Assembly: GCA_963649295.1 (NCBI GenBank) | Contig: CAVJHK010000015.1 | Location: 1 to 38,973 of the forward strand | From: RGIG3528 sp963649295 | GTDB lineage: Bacteria > Bacillota > Clostridia > Lachnospirales > Lachnospiraceae | Direction of reading: 5' to 3' | DNA length: 38,973 nucleotides | In this document: positions 31,899 to 38,973 of the stretch, piece after piece | Layout of the letters: each line of letters opens with the position of its first letter | Numbering within the stretch: position 1 is the stretch's first letter | The notes under the pieces: model-generated | Databases searched by the model: none | What the model was told of the DNA's origin: nothing | What the model saw: only the letters and a program-made list of their open reading frames with translations | Program-made: the position numbers and the translations under genes

Positions 31899-33338
31899 AT
31901 GGAAAAACTGCATAAAAATAATTTGAAAATTGTCTGGATTTGCATTCTGGCACTTGCAATATTTGCGGTGGTCGGAATGGGCTTTACAAAAATCTGCATA
32001 ACGGAGCTTATATGCATAACGCTTGCAGGATGCATTACGACAATCGGATACAACCTGAAGGTAAAAGACAGCACAAAGGCACTTATGATGGTATTTCCGC
32101 CGACAATTGCGACACTTATTTTTTCGGCGATGAACGGAGGAAATTCTATCGGATTTATTGCGGACTTTGTGGTGCTTGCGATGGCTGCCTCCTATTTCAT
32201 GGAAAATGTAATAAGAATATATACGGTTTCGTTTGTACCGATCGCAGTTGTATGTCTTCTTATCGACTACAGAATAATCGACGGACCGCAGGGCTCGATG
32301 ATAGGCGGTGCAACAAAGATACTTCTTTTTGCGGGTACGGCTTTATTTCTTTATACAACAACCAAAAGGGGCGCGAAAAACATTTATGACAACGAAAAAA
32401 GCCTTGAAGCAAAAACAGAGGATCAAAAAAAAGCAAACGACATATCAGTAAATCTTTCGGATACGGCAGTAGAAAGCAAGAATTTTGTGAAGGAACTTGT
32501 CAACGAAAACAATAACGTTCTTTTGACAACAAAGAAAATGGAAGAGGCGTTAAAGGAGGCGGCGGGTTCGACCGTAAATGTTAAGGAAAGAATCGAAAAG
32601 GCTGCCGAAAGCGCAAACGAAAACCGAAAGCTGATCGGTGAGCTTGATTGCGGCTTTCAAAATATAAGAGAAGTGGTAAATTCCGGAAATAAAGCGATAA
32701 ACGGCGCAAAAGCATCCATAGAAAACATGGAAAAGACGGTGGGCTCCGCATGTGGGTCAACGGAAAACTTTATCGACGAAATGAAAAAAATCAATACCAT
32801 AATGGATGAGATAAACAGCATCGCATCAAAAACGAATCTTCTTTCGCTTAATGCGTCTATTGAAGCGGCACGTGCGGGCGAGGCGGGACGCGGCTTTGCC
32901 GTTGTTGCGGACGAAATAAGAGGTCTTGCCGAAAATTGCCGTGTGGCGGCAACCAACAGCCAGGAAATTCTTGATTCTCTCGCAACGCGTGCACACGGAG
33001 TTACGGATGAAATAATGAAGAGCCGTGAAGAGGCGGAAACAAGCGTAAACCTTGTAAATTCACTTCTCGAATTTTTTGAAAGAGTCGAAAAAGCAACTTT
33101 TTCGGCAAGCGAAATTGCGGCACGCGAGCATGAACTTACGGATATACTCGAAAAGCATTTTGAAGAAATTTTAAATGAAACGGAGTTGCTTGTAAGGGCA
33201 ACTAAGGACAACGACGAAGGCATAAAGACGGTTACGGAGGCGATAGAAGTCCAGAATAATTCGATAACCAGTTTGACTGACAAGGTCGACTTAGTTACAT
33301 GTCTTGCGGAAGAGCTCCGAGAACATTTTAAAGGATGA
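31899..33338 (+). CDS. Methyl-accepting chemotaxis protein, multi-helix type
   Basis: 479 residues from the ATG at 31899. GGAGG at 31881 is better spaced for an in-frame TTG at 31893, which would add two residues. Six hydrophobic segments fill about residues 8-170 with no sizeable outer loop; no HAMP domain is apparent. The signalling domain has the conserved tip SKTNLLSLNASIEAARAGEA followed by GRGFAVVADEIRGLAENC, and flanking coiled-coil helices rich in Ala and Glu that hold methylation sites. The build matches the partial receptor at 1-1231. It should couple to CheA/CheW; ligand unknown. Followed by a terminator at 33374. Confidence 0.92.
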   Translation: MEKLHKNNLKIVWICILALAIFAVVGMGFTKICITELICITLAGCITTIGYNLKVKDSTKALMMVFPPTIATLIFSAMNGGNSIGFIADFVVLAMAASYFMENVIRIYTVSFVPIAVVCLLIDYRIIDGPQGSMIGGATKILLFAGTALFLYTTTKRGAKNIYDNEKSLEAKTEDQKKANDISVNLSDTAVESKNFVKELVNENNNVLLTTKKMEEALKEAAGSTVNVKERIEKAAESANENRKLIGELDCGFQNIREVVNSGNKAINGAKASIENMEKTVGSACGSTENFIDEMKKINTIMDEINSIASKTNLLSLNASIEAARAGEAGRGFAVVADEIRGLAENCRVAATNSQEILDSLATRAHGVTDEIMKSREEAETSVNLVNSLLEFFERVEKATFSASEIAAREHELTDILEKHFEEILNETELLVRATKDNDEGIKTVTEAIEVQNNSITSLTDKVDLVTCLAEELREHFKG

Positions 33339-33373
33339 AGACATAAAAGGAACAGAGATTTCTATAAAAAATA

Positions 33374-33406
33374 AAAAGCCCCGGGAAAACAGGGCTTTTG
33401 TTTTTT
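33374..33406 (+). terminator. Rho-independent terminator after the chemoreceptor gene
   Basis: AAAAGCCC (33374-33381) pairs with GGGCTTTT (33392-33399) and is followed by GTTTTTT. Confidence 0.85.
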
Positions 33407-33441
33407 GCCTTAAGCAAGTGATTTTTTAAAGCGAATATTCT

Positions 33442-34095
33442 TCAAAAAAATCTTTTTATGAACTTTTGCATAAACTGGACACACGGGCCGATGCCGAACA
33501 TCATGAGCACGGTTACGATTCCGGCTGTTGCGTGAAAAAGAAGGGCAACTCCGGTGACGGCACAGTCGTAAACGATTCTTGTCACTCCGAAGGGAATACG
33601 CTTTAATTTTTTTCCTATTATGAATGATGTTGCGTCATAAGGAGAAGTGCCGAGGTCGACAGACATATATACGGCAGCGGCAACAATGAATACAAATACG
33701 GTCACAAGCATTACGATGATTTTTGCGGGAAAGCTTGTAAATTCAAAACCGGGCCACAGCTTGTTCCTTATTAAATCCGTGAGGTCACAGGCATATCCCA
33801 CAACGAACATGTTAAAAAGCGTTCCGAAACCGATATTTTCACGTCCGAAGATAAATACGACAACGAAGAGACATGTGTTCATAATTGCCTGCCAGTTGCC
33901 GAAGGAGAGACCGAGTGCATCGGAAATCGCAAAATTCATCATGGAGCACGGGTCGGTACCGAGCGAAATGAGATTGAGTATCGATACGCATATTCCCATG
34001 ATCGTGACGGCGACAAAGCACCAGATGAGCCTCTTTACGATATGGGGTTTATCATACATTTGCCTAATAAAAGCCTTTAAATCAAATTTTGACAT
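33442..34095 (-). CDS. YczE-type integral membrane protein
   Basis: 217 residues from the ATG at 34095 (GAAAGG upstream); a start 12 codons earlier would run into the repeat array. Five to six helices with the two half-motifs of the YczE/YitT group: ISLGTDPCSMMNFAISDALG near the N-terminus and SVDLGTSPYDATSFIIGKKL in the second half, indicating internal duplication. Function of this group is not established, though YczE in Bacillus affects lipopeptide production. The gene is divergent from the capA-like gene; the shared 254-bp region contains tandem promoters facing capA. Confidence 0.75.
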   Translation of the reverse strand: MSKFDLKAFIRQMYDKPHIVKRLIWCFVAVTIMGICVSILNLISLGTDPCSMMNFAISDALGLSFGNWQAIMNTCLFVVVFIFGRENIGFGTLFNMFVVGYACDLTDLIRNKLWPGFEFTSFPAKIIVMLVTVFVFIVAAAVYMSVDLGTSPYDATSFIIGKKLKRIPFGVTRIVYDCAVTGVALLFHATAGIVTVLMMFGIGPCVQFMQKFIKRFF

Positions 34096-34111
34096 GAGTG
34101 AAGCCTTTCGT

Positions 34112-34230
34112 CTGTATACGACCTTTGACATAAATTAGATATCCGCTTATATACGACCTTTGACATAAATTAAATATTCGCTTATATACGGTTTTTGACA
34201 TAAGTTAAACATTTGTTTATATATGACCGT
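34112..34230. repeat. 35-bp tandem repeat array (3 full units plus partial)
   Basis: Units begin at 34112 (34 bp), 34146 (35 bp) and 34181 (35 bp), with a partial fourth at 34216. The shared core is TATACGACCTTTGACATAAA, with the third unit diverged (GGTTTTTGACATAAG). Each unit brings a -35 and completes the -10 of the unit before. Confidence 0.9.
34125..34223 (+). promoter_or_regulatory. Three tandem near-consensus sigma-A promoters upstream of the capA-like gene
   Basis: TTGACA at 34125, 34160 and 34195 is in each case followed by a 17-nt spacer and TATATA (34148, 34183, 34218). All three have a perfect -35, ideal spacing and a 5/6 -10. The 35-bp period places them on roughly alternating faces of the helix. 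The nearest -10 lies about 125 nt before the start codon at 34350. Confidence 0.75.
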
Positions 34231-34349
34231 AAAATAAGGATAAAGTAAGTTCCAAGTTTTATTTCCGCTTTGTTCAAAAGCCGCTTAACAATATCAGAAA
34301 AATATATTAAAATCAAGAGACGAAAACAAAAATGTTACGGAGAAAAACA

Positions 34350-35504
34350 ATGAAAAATGGGATTTCCGTTGTATTTACGGGCGATATCGGCTTTGACAAA
34401 TATATGGACAAAAAGTGGGAAGACGATAACCTTGTGCAAAAAGAGCTTCTCGATTTTTTTTATTCTGCGGATCATGTGGTGGCAAATGTTGAGGGACCGA
34501 TGGTGGGAGACGACGCCGCATATGAGAACAGGCTTCTTGCTCACAGCATGAGTAAGGAAGGAGGTGCTGTTTTAAGGCGTATAAGGGCGGATTTTTGGAA
34601 TATTTGCAATAATCATATTTTTGATTGCGGAAAAAAAGGAATCACGGAAACAATCAATGAAGCCCGGAAATGCGGCGCCACGGCATTCGGTGCCGGGGAA
34701 AATATATATGAGGCGGCGGCACCCGTGTATATTGAGGGGGCAGGCGGAATCGGCATGTTTTCGGTCGGATACAGGCGCGGCTGCAAAGGCGCGACGGAAA
34801 ATGATGCGGGATGCTTAAACTGGAACGAAATCGATATAATCCGTGAAAACATCAAAAAAATAAAGGAAAAGTGCCGCTGGTGCGTTATCGTAAGCCACGG
34901 AGGAGAGGAATTTACGTCGCTCCCGATGCCTTATACAAGGAACAGATATTTGCAGTTTATCGAAATGGGAGCGGACGCAGTCGTGTGTCATCACCCCCAT
35001 GTGCCCATGAATTATGAGGAAATAAACGGAAAATATATATTTTATTCGCTTGGGAATTTTATTTTTGACACGGATTATCAGAGAGCGCAGTTTAATACGG
35101 AAAAAGGCATATTGCTGAAGCTTATGTTCACGGAAAACGAGATTAAATTTGATGCCGTGGGCATAAAAATCGACAGAACCGACGAAAGGATAAAAAAATC
35201 CGATCTTCCGGATATTTTTACGTGTGTACCGGAAAAAGAATATGACATCCTTCTTCCGCTTGCCGCAAAGATGTTTGTTGCGGCTACAAAAAGGCAGTGC
35301 ATATTTATGCGGCCGGATGAATTTAAAGACGCCACAGAGGAAAAGTGGGAAGAGGAATTTAATAATCCTAAAAGATCCGGAAGAGTTCCCGGTGAAGCGC
35401 TTGACTTTTTTATCGTATGTCCGCTTGCAAAAAGAGCCGCAGATGCGGATCTAAAAAAAAGTACGCTTGAAAAGGTAAAAAAATATATAATCGATCAAAT
35501 GTAA
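34350..35504 (+). CDS. CapA-family metallophosphatase-like protein
   Basis: 384 residues from the ATG at 34350 with ACGGAG upstream. The CapA fold motifs appear in order: VVFTGDIGFD, VVANVEGPM, WNICNNHIFDCG, CVIVSHGGEEFTS, AVVCHHPHVPMN and FYSLGNFIFD, i.e. the Asp, Asn, His-Gly and His-Pro-His metal ligands. CapA/PgsA proteins belong to poly-gamma-glutamate capsule systems, but many single-gene homologues in Clostridia have no capB or capC nearby, as here. No signal peptide is visible, so this one may be cytosolic. Substrate unknown. The gene is preceded by a strong tandem promoter array. Confidence 0.85.
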   Translation: MKNGISVVFTGDIGFDKYMDKKWEDDNLVQKELLDFFYSADHVVANVEGPMVGDDAAYENRLLAHSMSKEGGAVLRRIRADFWNICNNHIFDCGKKGITETINEARKCGATAFGAGENIYEAAAPVYIEGAGGIGMFSVGYRRGCKGATENDAGCLNWNEIDIIRENIKKIKEKCRWCVIVSHGGEEFTSLPMPYTRNRYLQFIEMGADAVVCHHPHVPMNYEEINGKYIFYSLGNFIFDTDYQRAQFNTEKGILLKLMFTENEIKFDAVGIKIDRTDERIKKSDLPDIFTCVPEKEYDILLPLAAKMFVAATKRQCIFMRPDEFKDATEEKWEEEFNNPKRSGRVPGEALDFFIVCPLAKRAADADLKKSTLEKVKKYIIDQM

Positions 35505-35551
35505 TTTTATTTTTATTGATTTTATTTTTGCTTTATTTTTGCTTTAATCTG

Positions 35552-35560
35552 TGCTACAAT
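35552..35560 (+). promoter_or_regulatory. Extended -10 promoter of the foldase gene
   Basis: TGCTACAAT forms an extended -10 (TGnTACAAT) about 100 nt before the foldase start. No good -35 is seen in the T-rich sequence upstream. Confidence 0.45.
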
Positions 35561-35657
35561 TTGCAGGATGTTTTTTGTAAGGAAGCTTTGCGGGCAAATT
35601 TTGAATTTTTGCCGTGGGCCAATACAAAAACAGAGCAATATTCGGAAGGAATCATAT

Positions 35658-36677
35658 ATGAAAAAGAAATTTTTGGTAACGGCGCTTATGTTTTCGCTTG
35701 TCGCAAGCCTTGCGGGATGCGGACAAAAAAAGGCAAAGGTCAGCCTTTGCGAGTACAAGGGAATCGCGCTTCAAAGTGTAACGGACGATGAAGTCGAAGA
35801 AAAGATTGAGACATATGTTACAAATTATTTTACCGATGATGTTGAGATTGACGGACCCGCAGAAGACGGCGATACCGTAAACATCAATTATGTGGGAACA
35901 CTTAACGGCGTTGCTTTTGACGGAGGAACGTGCGACGATGAGGCAGGATATGATTTGACGCTCGGCTCTGACACGTTTATCGACGGCTTTGAAGACGGGC
36001 TTATAGGAACGGTTAAGGGACAGAATATTGATTTAAATCTTACTTTTCCGGAAAATTACAGCGAATCCAATACGGAATTAAACGGTGCCGATGTTGTATT
36101 TAACGTTACCATAAACAAAATAACAAGACCGGTTGCTGTTGAGCTTACCGACGAATCGGTAAAAGAAAGACTTGAATATGAAACGGTAGACGAGTTTTAT
36201 GCAGGCGTTCGCGAATCGTTAAACCGCACAACATACGAAAATCAGATTGCGGAATATCTTGCGGATAATTGCACGGTTAAAAATATTCCCGAGGATGAAA
36301 TTACGGAATATTCGGATTCGATATATTCTTATGTTACGTCTTATATGAGTTATTATTCTTCGATGTCGGGAATGAGCGAAAGTGCCATTCTTTATTATAT
36401 GCTCGGACTTGAATCGACCGATGCTTTAAAGGAATATTGCTTAACGGGTGCGACAGAGACAATTACATATCAATATATAATCAGAGAAATCGCCGAAAAG
36501 GAAGGCATTACGCCCTCCGAGGACGAATATGCCGTACGTTCCGAGGAATATGCCGAATATTACGGATATGATTCTGTTTCGGATTTGATTGAAAGCGTTG
36601 GTGAAGATGCCTTGAACGAATCGATAATAAGTGATCTTACAATCGATTTTCTCATAGAAAATGCAGAAATTTTCTGA
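35658..36677 (+). CDS. Extracytoplasmic FKBP-type/trigger-factor-like peptidyl-prolyl isomerase lipoprotein
   Basis: 339 residues from the ATG at 35658 (GGAAGGA upstream), chosen over a longer frame because it starts a clean lipoprotein signal peptide with lipobox LAGC (Cys21). The FKBP domain (about residues 60-165) has GDTVNINYVGTLNGVAFDGG, GSDTFIDGFEDGLIGTVKGQ and the final GADVVFNVTINKI strand. The remainder (about 170-339) is helical and resembles the C-terminal chaperone domain of trigger factor (SVKERLEYETVDEF, ITPSEDEYAVRSEEYAEYYG). Known relatives serve as envelope foldases. There is a Tyr/Ser-rich stretch in the middle of the helical part. Strong promoter-like sequence begins 10 nt after its stop. 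Confidence 0.85.
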   Translation: MKKKFLVTALMFSLVASLAGCGQKKAKVSLCEYKGIALQSVTDDEVEEKIETYVTNYFTDDVEIDGPAEDGDTVNINYVGTLNGVAFDGGTCDDEAGYDLTLGSDTFIDGFEDGLIGTVKGQNIDLNLTFPENYSESNTELNGADVVFNVTINKITRPVAVELTDESVKERLEYETVDEFYAGVRESLNRTTYENQIAEYLADNCTVKNIPEDEITEYSDSIYSYVTSYMSYYSSMSGMSESAILYYMLGLESTDALKEYCLTGATETITYQYIIREIAEKEGITPSEDEYAVRSEEYAEYYGYDSVSDLIESVGEDALNESIISDLTIDFLIENAEIF

Positions 36678-36686
36678 TTATATGTC

Positions 36687-36715
36687 TTGACATAACGGCT
36701 TGATTACAGTATTAT
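36687..36715 (+). promoter_or_regulatory. Promoter of the rho gene
   Basis: TTGACA (36687-36692), 17-nt spacer, TATTAT (36710-36715). Transcription would start near 36722 and give a leader of about 360 nt. Confidence 0.6.
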
Positions 36716-36721
36716 TCTTAT

Positions 36722-37079
36722 ATCTGTTAAAAAAGTTCTTGGAAATTCGGTGGGGCTTAAAAACAAATGCTTTTAAGCCCTCCGCCGGAAAAGAAATCTT
36801 ATTGACTAGTGTATCTTTACATAAAATCCACGTGATAAGAATTATTTTGGTATTTTGTCCTATCAGGCAGGGCTTAAAAATTTTATATTGTTGGGGTGTG
36901 TCAAATAGTCTATGAATAATCCCTCCTTTGTATAAGGGATTTTGGGCGATTGACATTATATCAAAAATGGAAGGAATTGCTCTTTTGGTTGCAAACCTCC
37001 GAAGAATCAAGGTTTTAAAAAAATTAAAACAATAAAAGCGAGCAGTATTTTACACAATCTATTGTTTAGGGAGAATATT
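36722..37079 (+). other. Structured untranslated leader of rho
   Basis: No convincing gene on either strand. GGGCTTAAAA (36753-36762) pairs with TTTTAAGCCC (36771-36780) in a 10-bp perfect hairpin. The same GGGCTTAAAA recurs at 36870-36879 and could pair with that middle segment instead. A later hairpin, AATCCCT/AGGGATT (36918-36941), is followed by a short T-run. AGGGAG precedes the rho ATG. Confidence 0.5.
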
Positions 37080-38873
37080 ATGAATTACGAAGACATGTCA
37101 CTTGTTGAACTTAAGGCTTTGGCAAAGGAAAAAGGACTCAAAAAGACATCTTTGCTGAAAAAATCGAACCTGTGCGACCTGCTTAGAGATGCGGACAATA
37201 ATGCCTTGTCGGAAAATGTCACCGAAACTGTGTCTGAAGATGTATCAGAAAAAGTTTCGCAAAAGTTCGAAAAAAAGCCTGAGGAAAAATCGGCGGAAAA
37301 GCTTCAGGGAAATGGTTCCGGACGTGAACTCTTAAGAAGAGAAGCTGCGGATGAGGGAAAACAAGGGTATCAAAGGAATTACCAAAACAACCAAAATTAT
37401 GGTGCACAAAATTCCCGGAATAATCAAAATTACAGAGAAAACGGTAATTACAGATTGCAATCCCGTGAGCAGTACGGACAGCAGAATCAGGGATATCAGC
37501 AGCAGAATCAGGGATATCAGCAGCAGAACCAGGGATACCAGCAGCAGAACCAGGGATATCAGCAGCAGAACCAGGGATACCAGCAGCAGAATCAGGCATA
37601 CCAGCAGCAGAATCAGGCATACCAGCAGCAGAATCAGGCATACCAGCAGCAGAATCAGGCATACCAGCAGCAGAATCAGGCATACCAGCAGCAGAATCAG
37701 GCATACCAGCAGCAGAATCAGGCATCCCAGCAGCAGAACCAAAGCCAACTTGACAGCGGTATTGAGAAAAACGGTATTTTGGAAATTATGCCCGAGGGCT
37801 TTGGATTTATAAGATGCGACAATTATCTTCCCGGCGTAAATGATGTTTATGTGTCGCCCATACAAATAAGACGTTACGGCTTAAGAAGCGGCGATATAAT
37901 AAAAGGCAATACCAAGGTTCAGACTGCTACGGAAAAGTTTTCGGCGCTTCTTTATGTGAAAAGTGTTAACGGATATTCCGTAGAAGAAACATTAAGAAGA
38001 AAGAAATTTGAAACACTGACGCCTGTTTTCCCGCATGAAAGAATTCACCTTGAAAGACCCGGATGCAGTGTTGCCGCAAGAATGGTTGATCTCATCGCAC
38101 CGATCGGAAAAGGCCAGAGAGGAATGATTGTTTCACAGCCCAAATCCGGTAAGACAACGCTCCTTAAGGAAATTGCAAATTCGATTACAAAAAATCACCC
38201 CGATATGAACGTGATCATTCTGTTGATTGACGAGCGTCCCGAGGAAGTTACGGATATCAGGGAATCGATACATGGGGACAAGGTTGAGGTAATATATTCT
38301 ACCTTTGACGAATTGCCCGAAAATCACAAACGTGTTTCTGAAATGGTTATCGATCGTGCAAAGCGTCTTGTCGAATACGGAAACGATGTCGTAATTTTGC
38401 TTGATTCCATAACAAGACTTGCAAGAGCATACAATCTTACATGCGTTGCAAGCGGAAGGACGCTGTCGGGAGGACTTGATCCCGCGGCACTTCATATGCC
38501 GAAGAAATTTTTTGGTGCAGCCCGTACGATGAGAGAGGGCGGAAGTCTTACCATACTCGCAACGGCACTTGTTGACACGGGAAGCAGAATGGACGACGTT
38601 GTATTTGAAGAATTTAAGGGAACGGGCAACATGGAGCTTGTGCTTGACAGAAATTTGTCGGAGAGAAGAATTTTCCCCGCAATCGATCTTGCAAAGTCGG
38701 GAACAAGAAGAGACGATCTGCTTCTCACTCCCGATGAATACGAGGCAATGGCACGCGTAAGAAAAGCACTTTCGGGATCGCGTGCGGAGGACACAACGGA
38801 AAAACTCATAAATATGTGCGCTCATACAAAGAACAACAAAGAATTTGTAAATTGTATCAAAAAAGGCATATGA
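37080..38873 (+). CDS. rho: Transcription termination factor Rho with Q/N-rich tandem-repeat insert
   Basis: 597 residues, longer than the ~420 of E. coli Rho. ATG at 37080 with AGGGAG upstream. The Rho_N SAP-like domain (MSLVELKALAKEKGLKKTSL) is at residues 5-40. An Asp/Glu-rich then Asn/Gln-rich region follows, with 12 heptads of the type QQNQGYQ or QQNQAYQ at residues 134-217. The RNA-binding cold-shock-like domain (GILEIMPEGFGFIRCDNY) starts near 223. The RecA-type ATPase has Walker A SQPKSGKTT (Lys358), the RPEEVTD segment and Walker B VVILLDSITRLA (Asp442), with conserved Q- and R-loop regions up to the C-terminus. Rho hexamers unwind RNA-DNA hybrids to end transcription. Inserts before the RNA-binding domain are known in several phyla; Clostridium botulinum Rho has a prion-forming one. 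Confidence 0.96.
   Translation: MNYEDMSLVELKALAKEKGLKKTSLLKKSNLCDLLRDADNNALSENVTETVSEDVSEKVSQKFEKKPEEKSAEKLQGNGSGRELLRREAADEGKQGYQRNYQNNQNYGAQNSRNNQNYRENGNYRLQSREQYGQQNQGYQQQNQGYQQQNQGYQQQNQGYQQQNQGYQQQNQAYQQQNQAYQQQNQAYQQQNQAYQQQNQAYQQQNQAYQQQNQASQQQNQSQLDSGIEKNGILEIMPEGFGFIRCDNYLPGVNDVYVSPIQIRRYGLRSGDIIKGNTKVQTATEKFSALLYVKSVNGYSVEETLRRKKFETLTPVFPHERIHLERPGCSVAARMVDLIAPIGKGQRGMIVSQPKSGKTTLLKEIANSITKNHPDMNVIILLIDERPEEVTDIRESIHGDKVEVIYSTFDELPENHKRVSEMVIDRAKRLVEYGNDVVILLDSITRLARAYNLTCVASGRTLSGGLDPAALHMPKKFFGAARTMREGGSLTILATALVDTGSRMDDVVFEEFKGTGNMELVLDRNLSERRIFPAIDLAKSGTRRDDLLLTPDEYEAMARVRKALSGSRAEDTTEKLINMCAHTKNNKEFVNCIKKGI
37479..37748 (+). repeat. 21-bp tandem repeat (12 units plus a partial) inside rho
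   Basis: Units run from 37479 to 37730: five encode QQNQGYQ with synonymous differences, six (from 37584) encode QQNQAYQ and are identical in DNA, and one encodes QQNQASQ. A degenerate partial unit follows to 37748. Every unit change keeps the frame. Confidence 0.97.
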
Positions 38874-38945
38874 TAAAAATTTAAAAGGCATATGTTTAAA
38901 AAATTAACTTAATAGCGGGGCAAACTTTTATTTTAGGATATACAA

Positions 38946-38973
38946 ATGAAACTGACGGAATATACCACGCTAC
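38946..38973 (+). CDS. Start of a gene running off the right edge
   Basis: The ATG at 38946 has AGGATA upstream and opens MKLTEYTTL at the window end. Nine codons are too few to identify the product. It follows rho by 72 nt in the same direction. Confidence 0.4.

Noticed and set aside
34112..34230. CRISPR-like array
   Set aside because: Repeats are directly adjacent without unique spacers, and no cas genes are present; the units form promoters.
36678..37010. 110-codon minus-strand frame in the rho leader
   Set aside because: No ribosome binding site or recognisable domain; it spans the plus-strand promoter and hairpins.
37479..37748. CRISPR-like or non-coding repeat
   Set aside because: Units are contiguous, have no spacers and are in frame within rho.
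37219..37865. Antisense and out-of-frame open frames with repeated peptides in rho
   Set aside because: The regularity comes from the 21-bp repeat of the rho reading frame read in other frames.
1..38973. tRNA, rRNA, insertion sequence or complete prophage
   Set aside because: No tRNA cloverleaf, rRNA signature, transposase motif or phage structural gene was recognised; the only mobile-element hints are the Bro-N and PBECR4 remnants.

Overview
The window (38,973 bp, moderately low GC) looks like chromosomal DNA of an anaerobic Clostridia member, most likely Lachnospiraceae. The reasons are several hybrid histidine kinases with the MSHDIRTP-type H-box, a BceRSAB-type antimicrobial-peptide module, CotH and acidic Gly/Ser/Thr-rich surface lipoproteins, a lysine riboswitch in front of an NhaC-type transporter, strong AGGAGG-like ribosome binding sites, and a Rho factor with a Gln/Asn-rich insert. 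The taxon is inferred from gene content and style; no rRNA or tRNA gene is visible.

Layout. 1-1231 (minus) is the start of a methyl-accepting chemotaxis protein that runs off the left edge. 1444-6176 (minus) is a complete BceR-BceS-BceA-BceB module, with a BceR-box-like site and a hairpin between bceS and bceA. 6279-8237 (minus) is a cytoplasmic heparinase II/III-family lyase. 8584-18814 (plus) is a signalling block: a soluble hybrid kinase, a phd-type antitoxin broken by one stop codon, a terminator, then a lipoprotein (solute-binding domain fused to a 5'-nucleotidase C-terminal domain), a membrane hybrid kinase with an extracellular sensor, a histidine phosphatase and a third hybrid kinase. 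18815-20053 is a decay zone: an acyltransferase-like remnant, 50-bp-period repeats, a 14-bp perfect inverted repeat, and a PBECR4-domain gene with an in-frame amber codon.

20176-21879 (minus) holds an OGG-type DNA glycosylase and a YczE-like membrane protein. 22080-24108 (plus) is promoter, lysine riboswitch, terminator and NhaC-family transporter (probable lysine carrier). 24210-26267 (minus) is a CotH-family lipoprotein. 26507-27042 is a Bro-N gene with an internal deletion. 27294-29717 is a large surface lipoprotein with a Met-Gly-rich repeat and a beta-helix-like C-terminus. 30082-31792 pairs a ParA/MinD-like protein lacking the P-loop lysine with cysteine synthase, overlapping by 14 nt. 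31899-33338 is a second chemotaxis receptor. 33442-34095 (minus) is a second YczE-like protein, divergent from a CapA-family gene (34350-35504) that is preceded by three perfect tandem copies of TTGACA-N17-TATATA. 35658-36677 is an extracytoplasmic FKBP/trigger-factor-like foldase. 37080-38873 is rho, preceded by a structured leader of about 360 nt. A new gene begins at 38946.

Themes. The window is rich in sensing (two chemoreceptors, four histidine kinases) and in surface lipoproteins. Only one DNA-binding response regulator is present, and it belongs to the Bce module, so the output of the hybrid kinases is not encoded here. The most noteworthy items are the Rho factor with 12 tandem Q/N heptapeptides (six units identical at DNA level), the tandem promoter array before capA, the solute-binding/5'-nucleotidase-C fusion next to a sensor kinase, and the degenerate ParA-like/CysK pair. 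Four broken genes lie among these loci.
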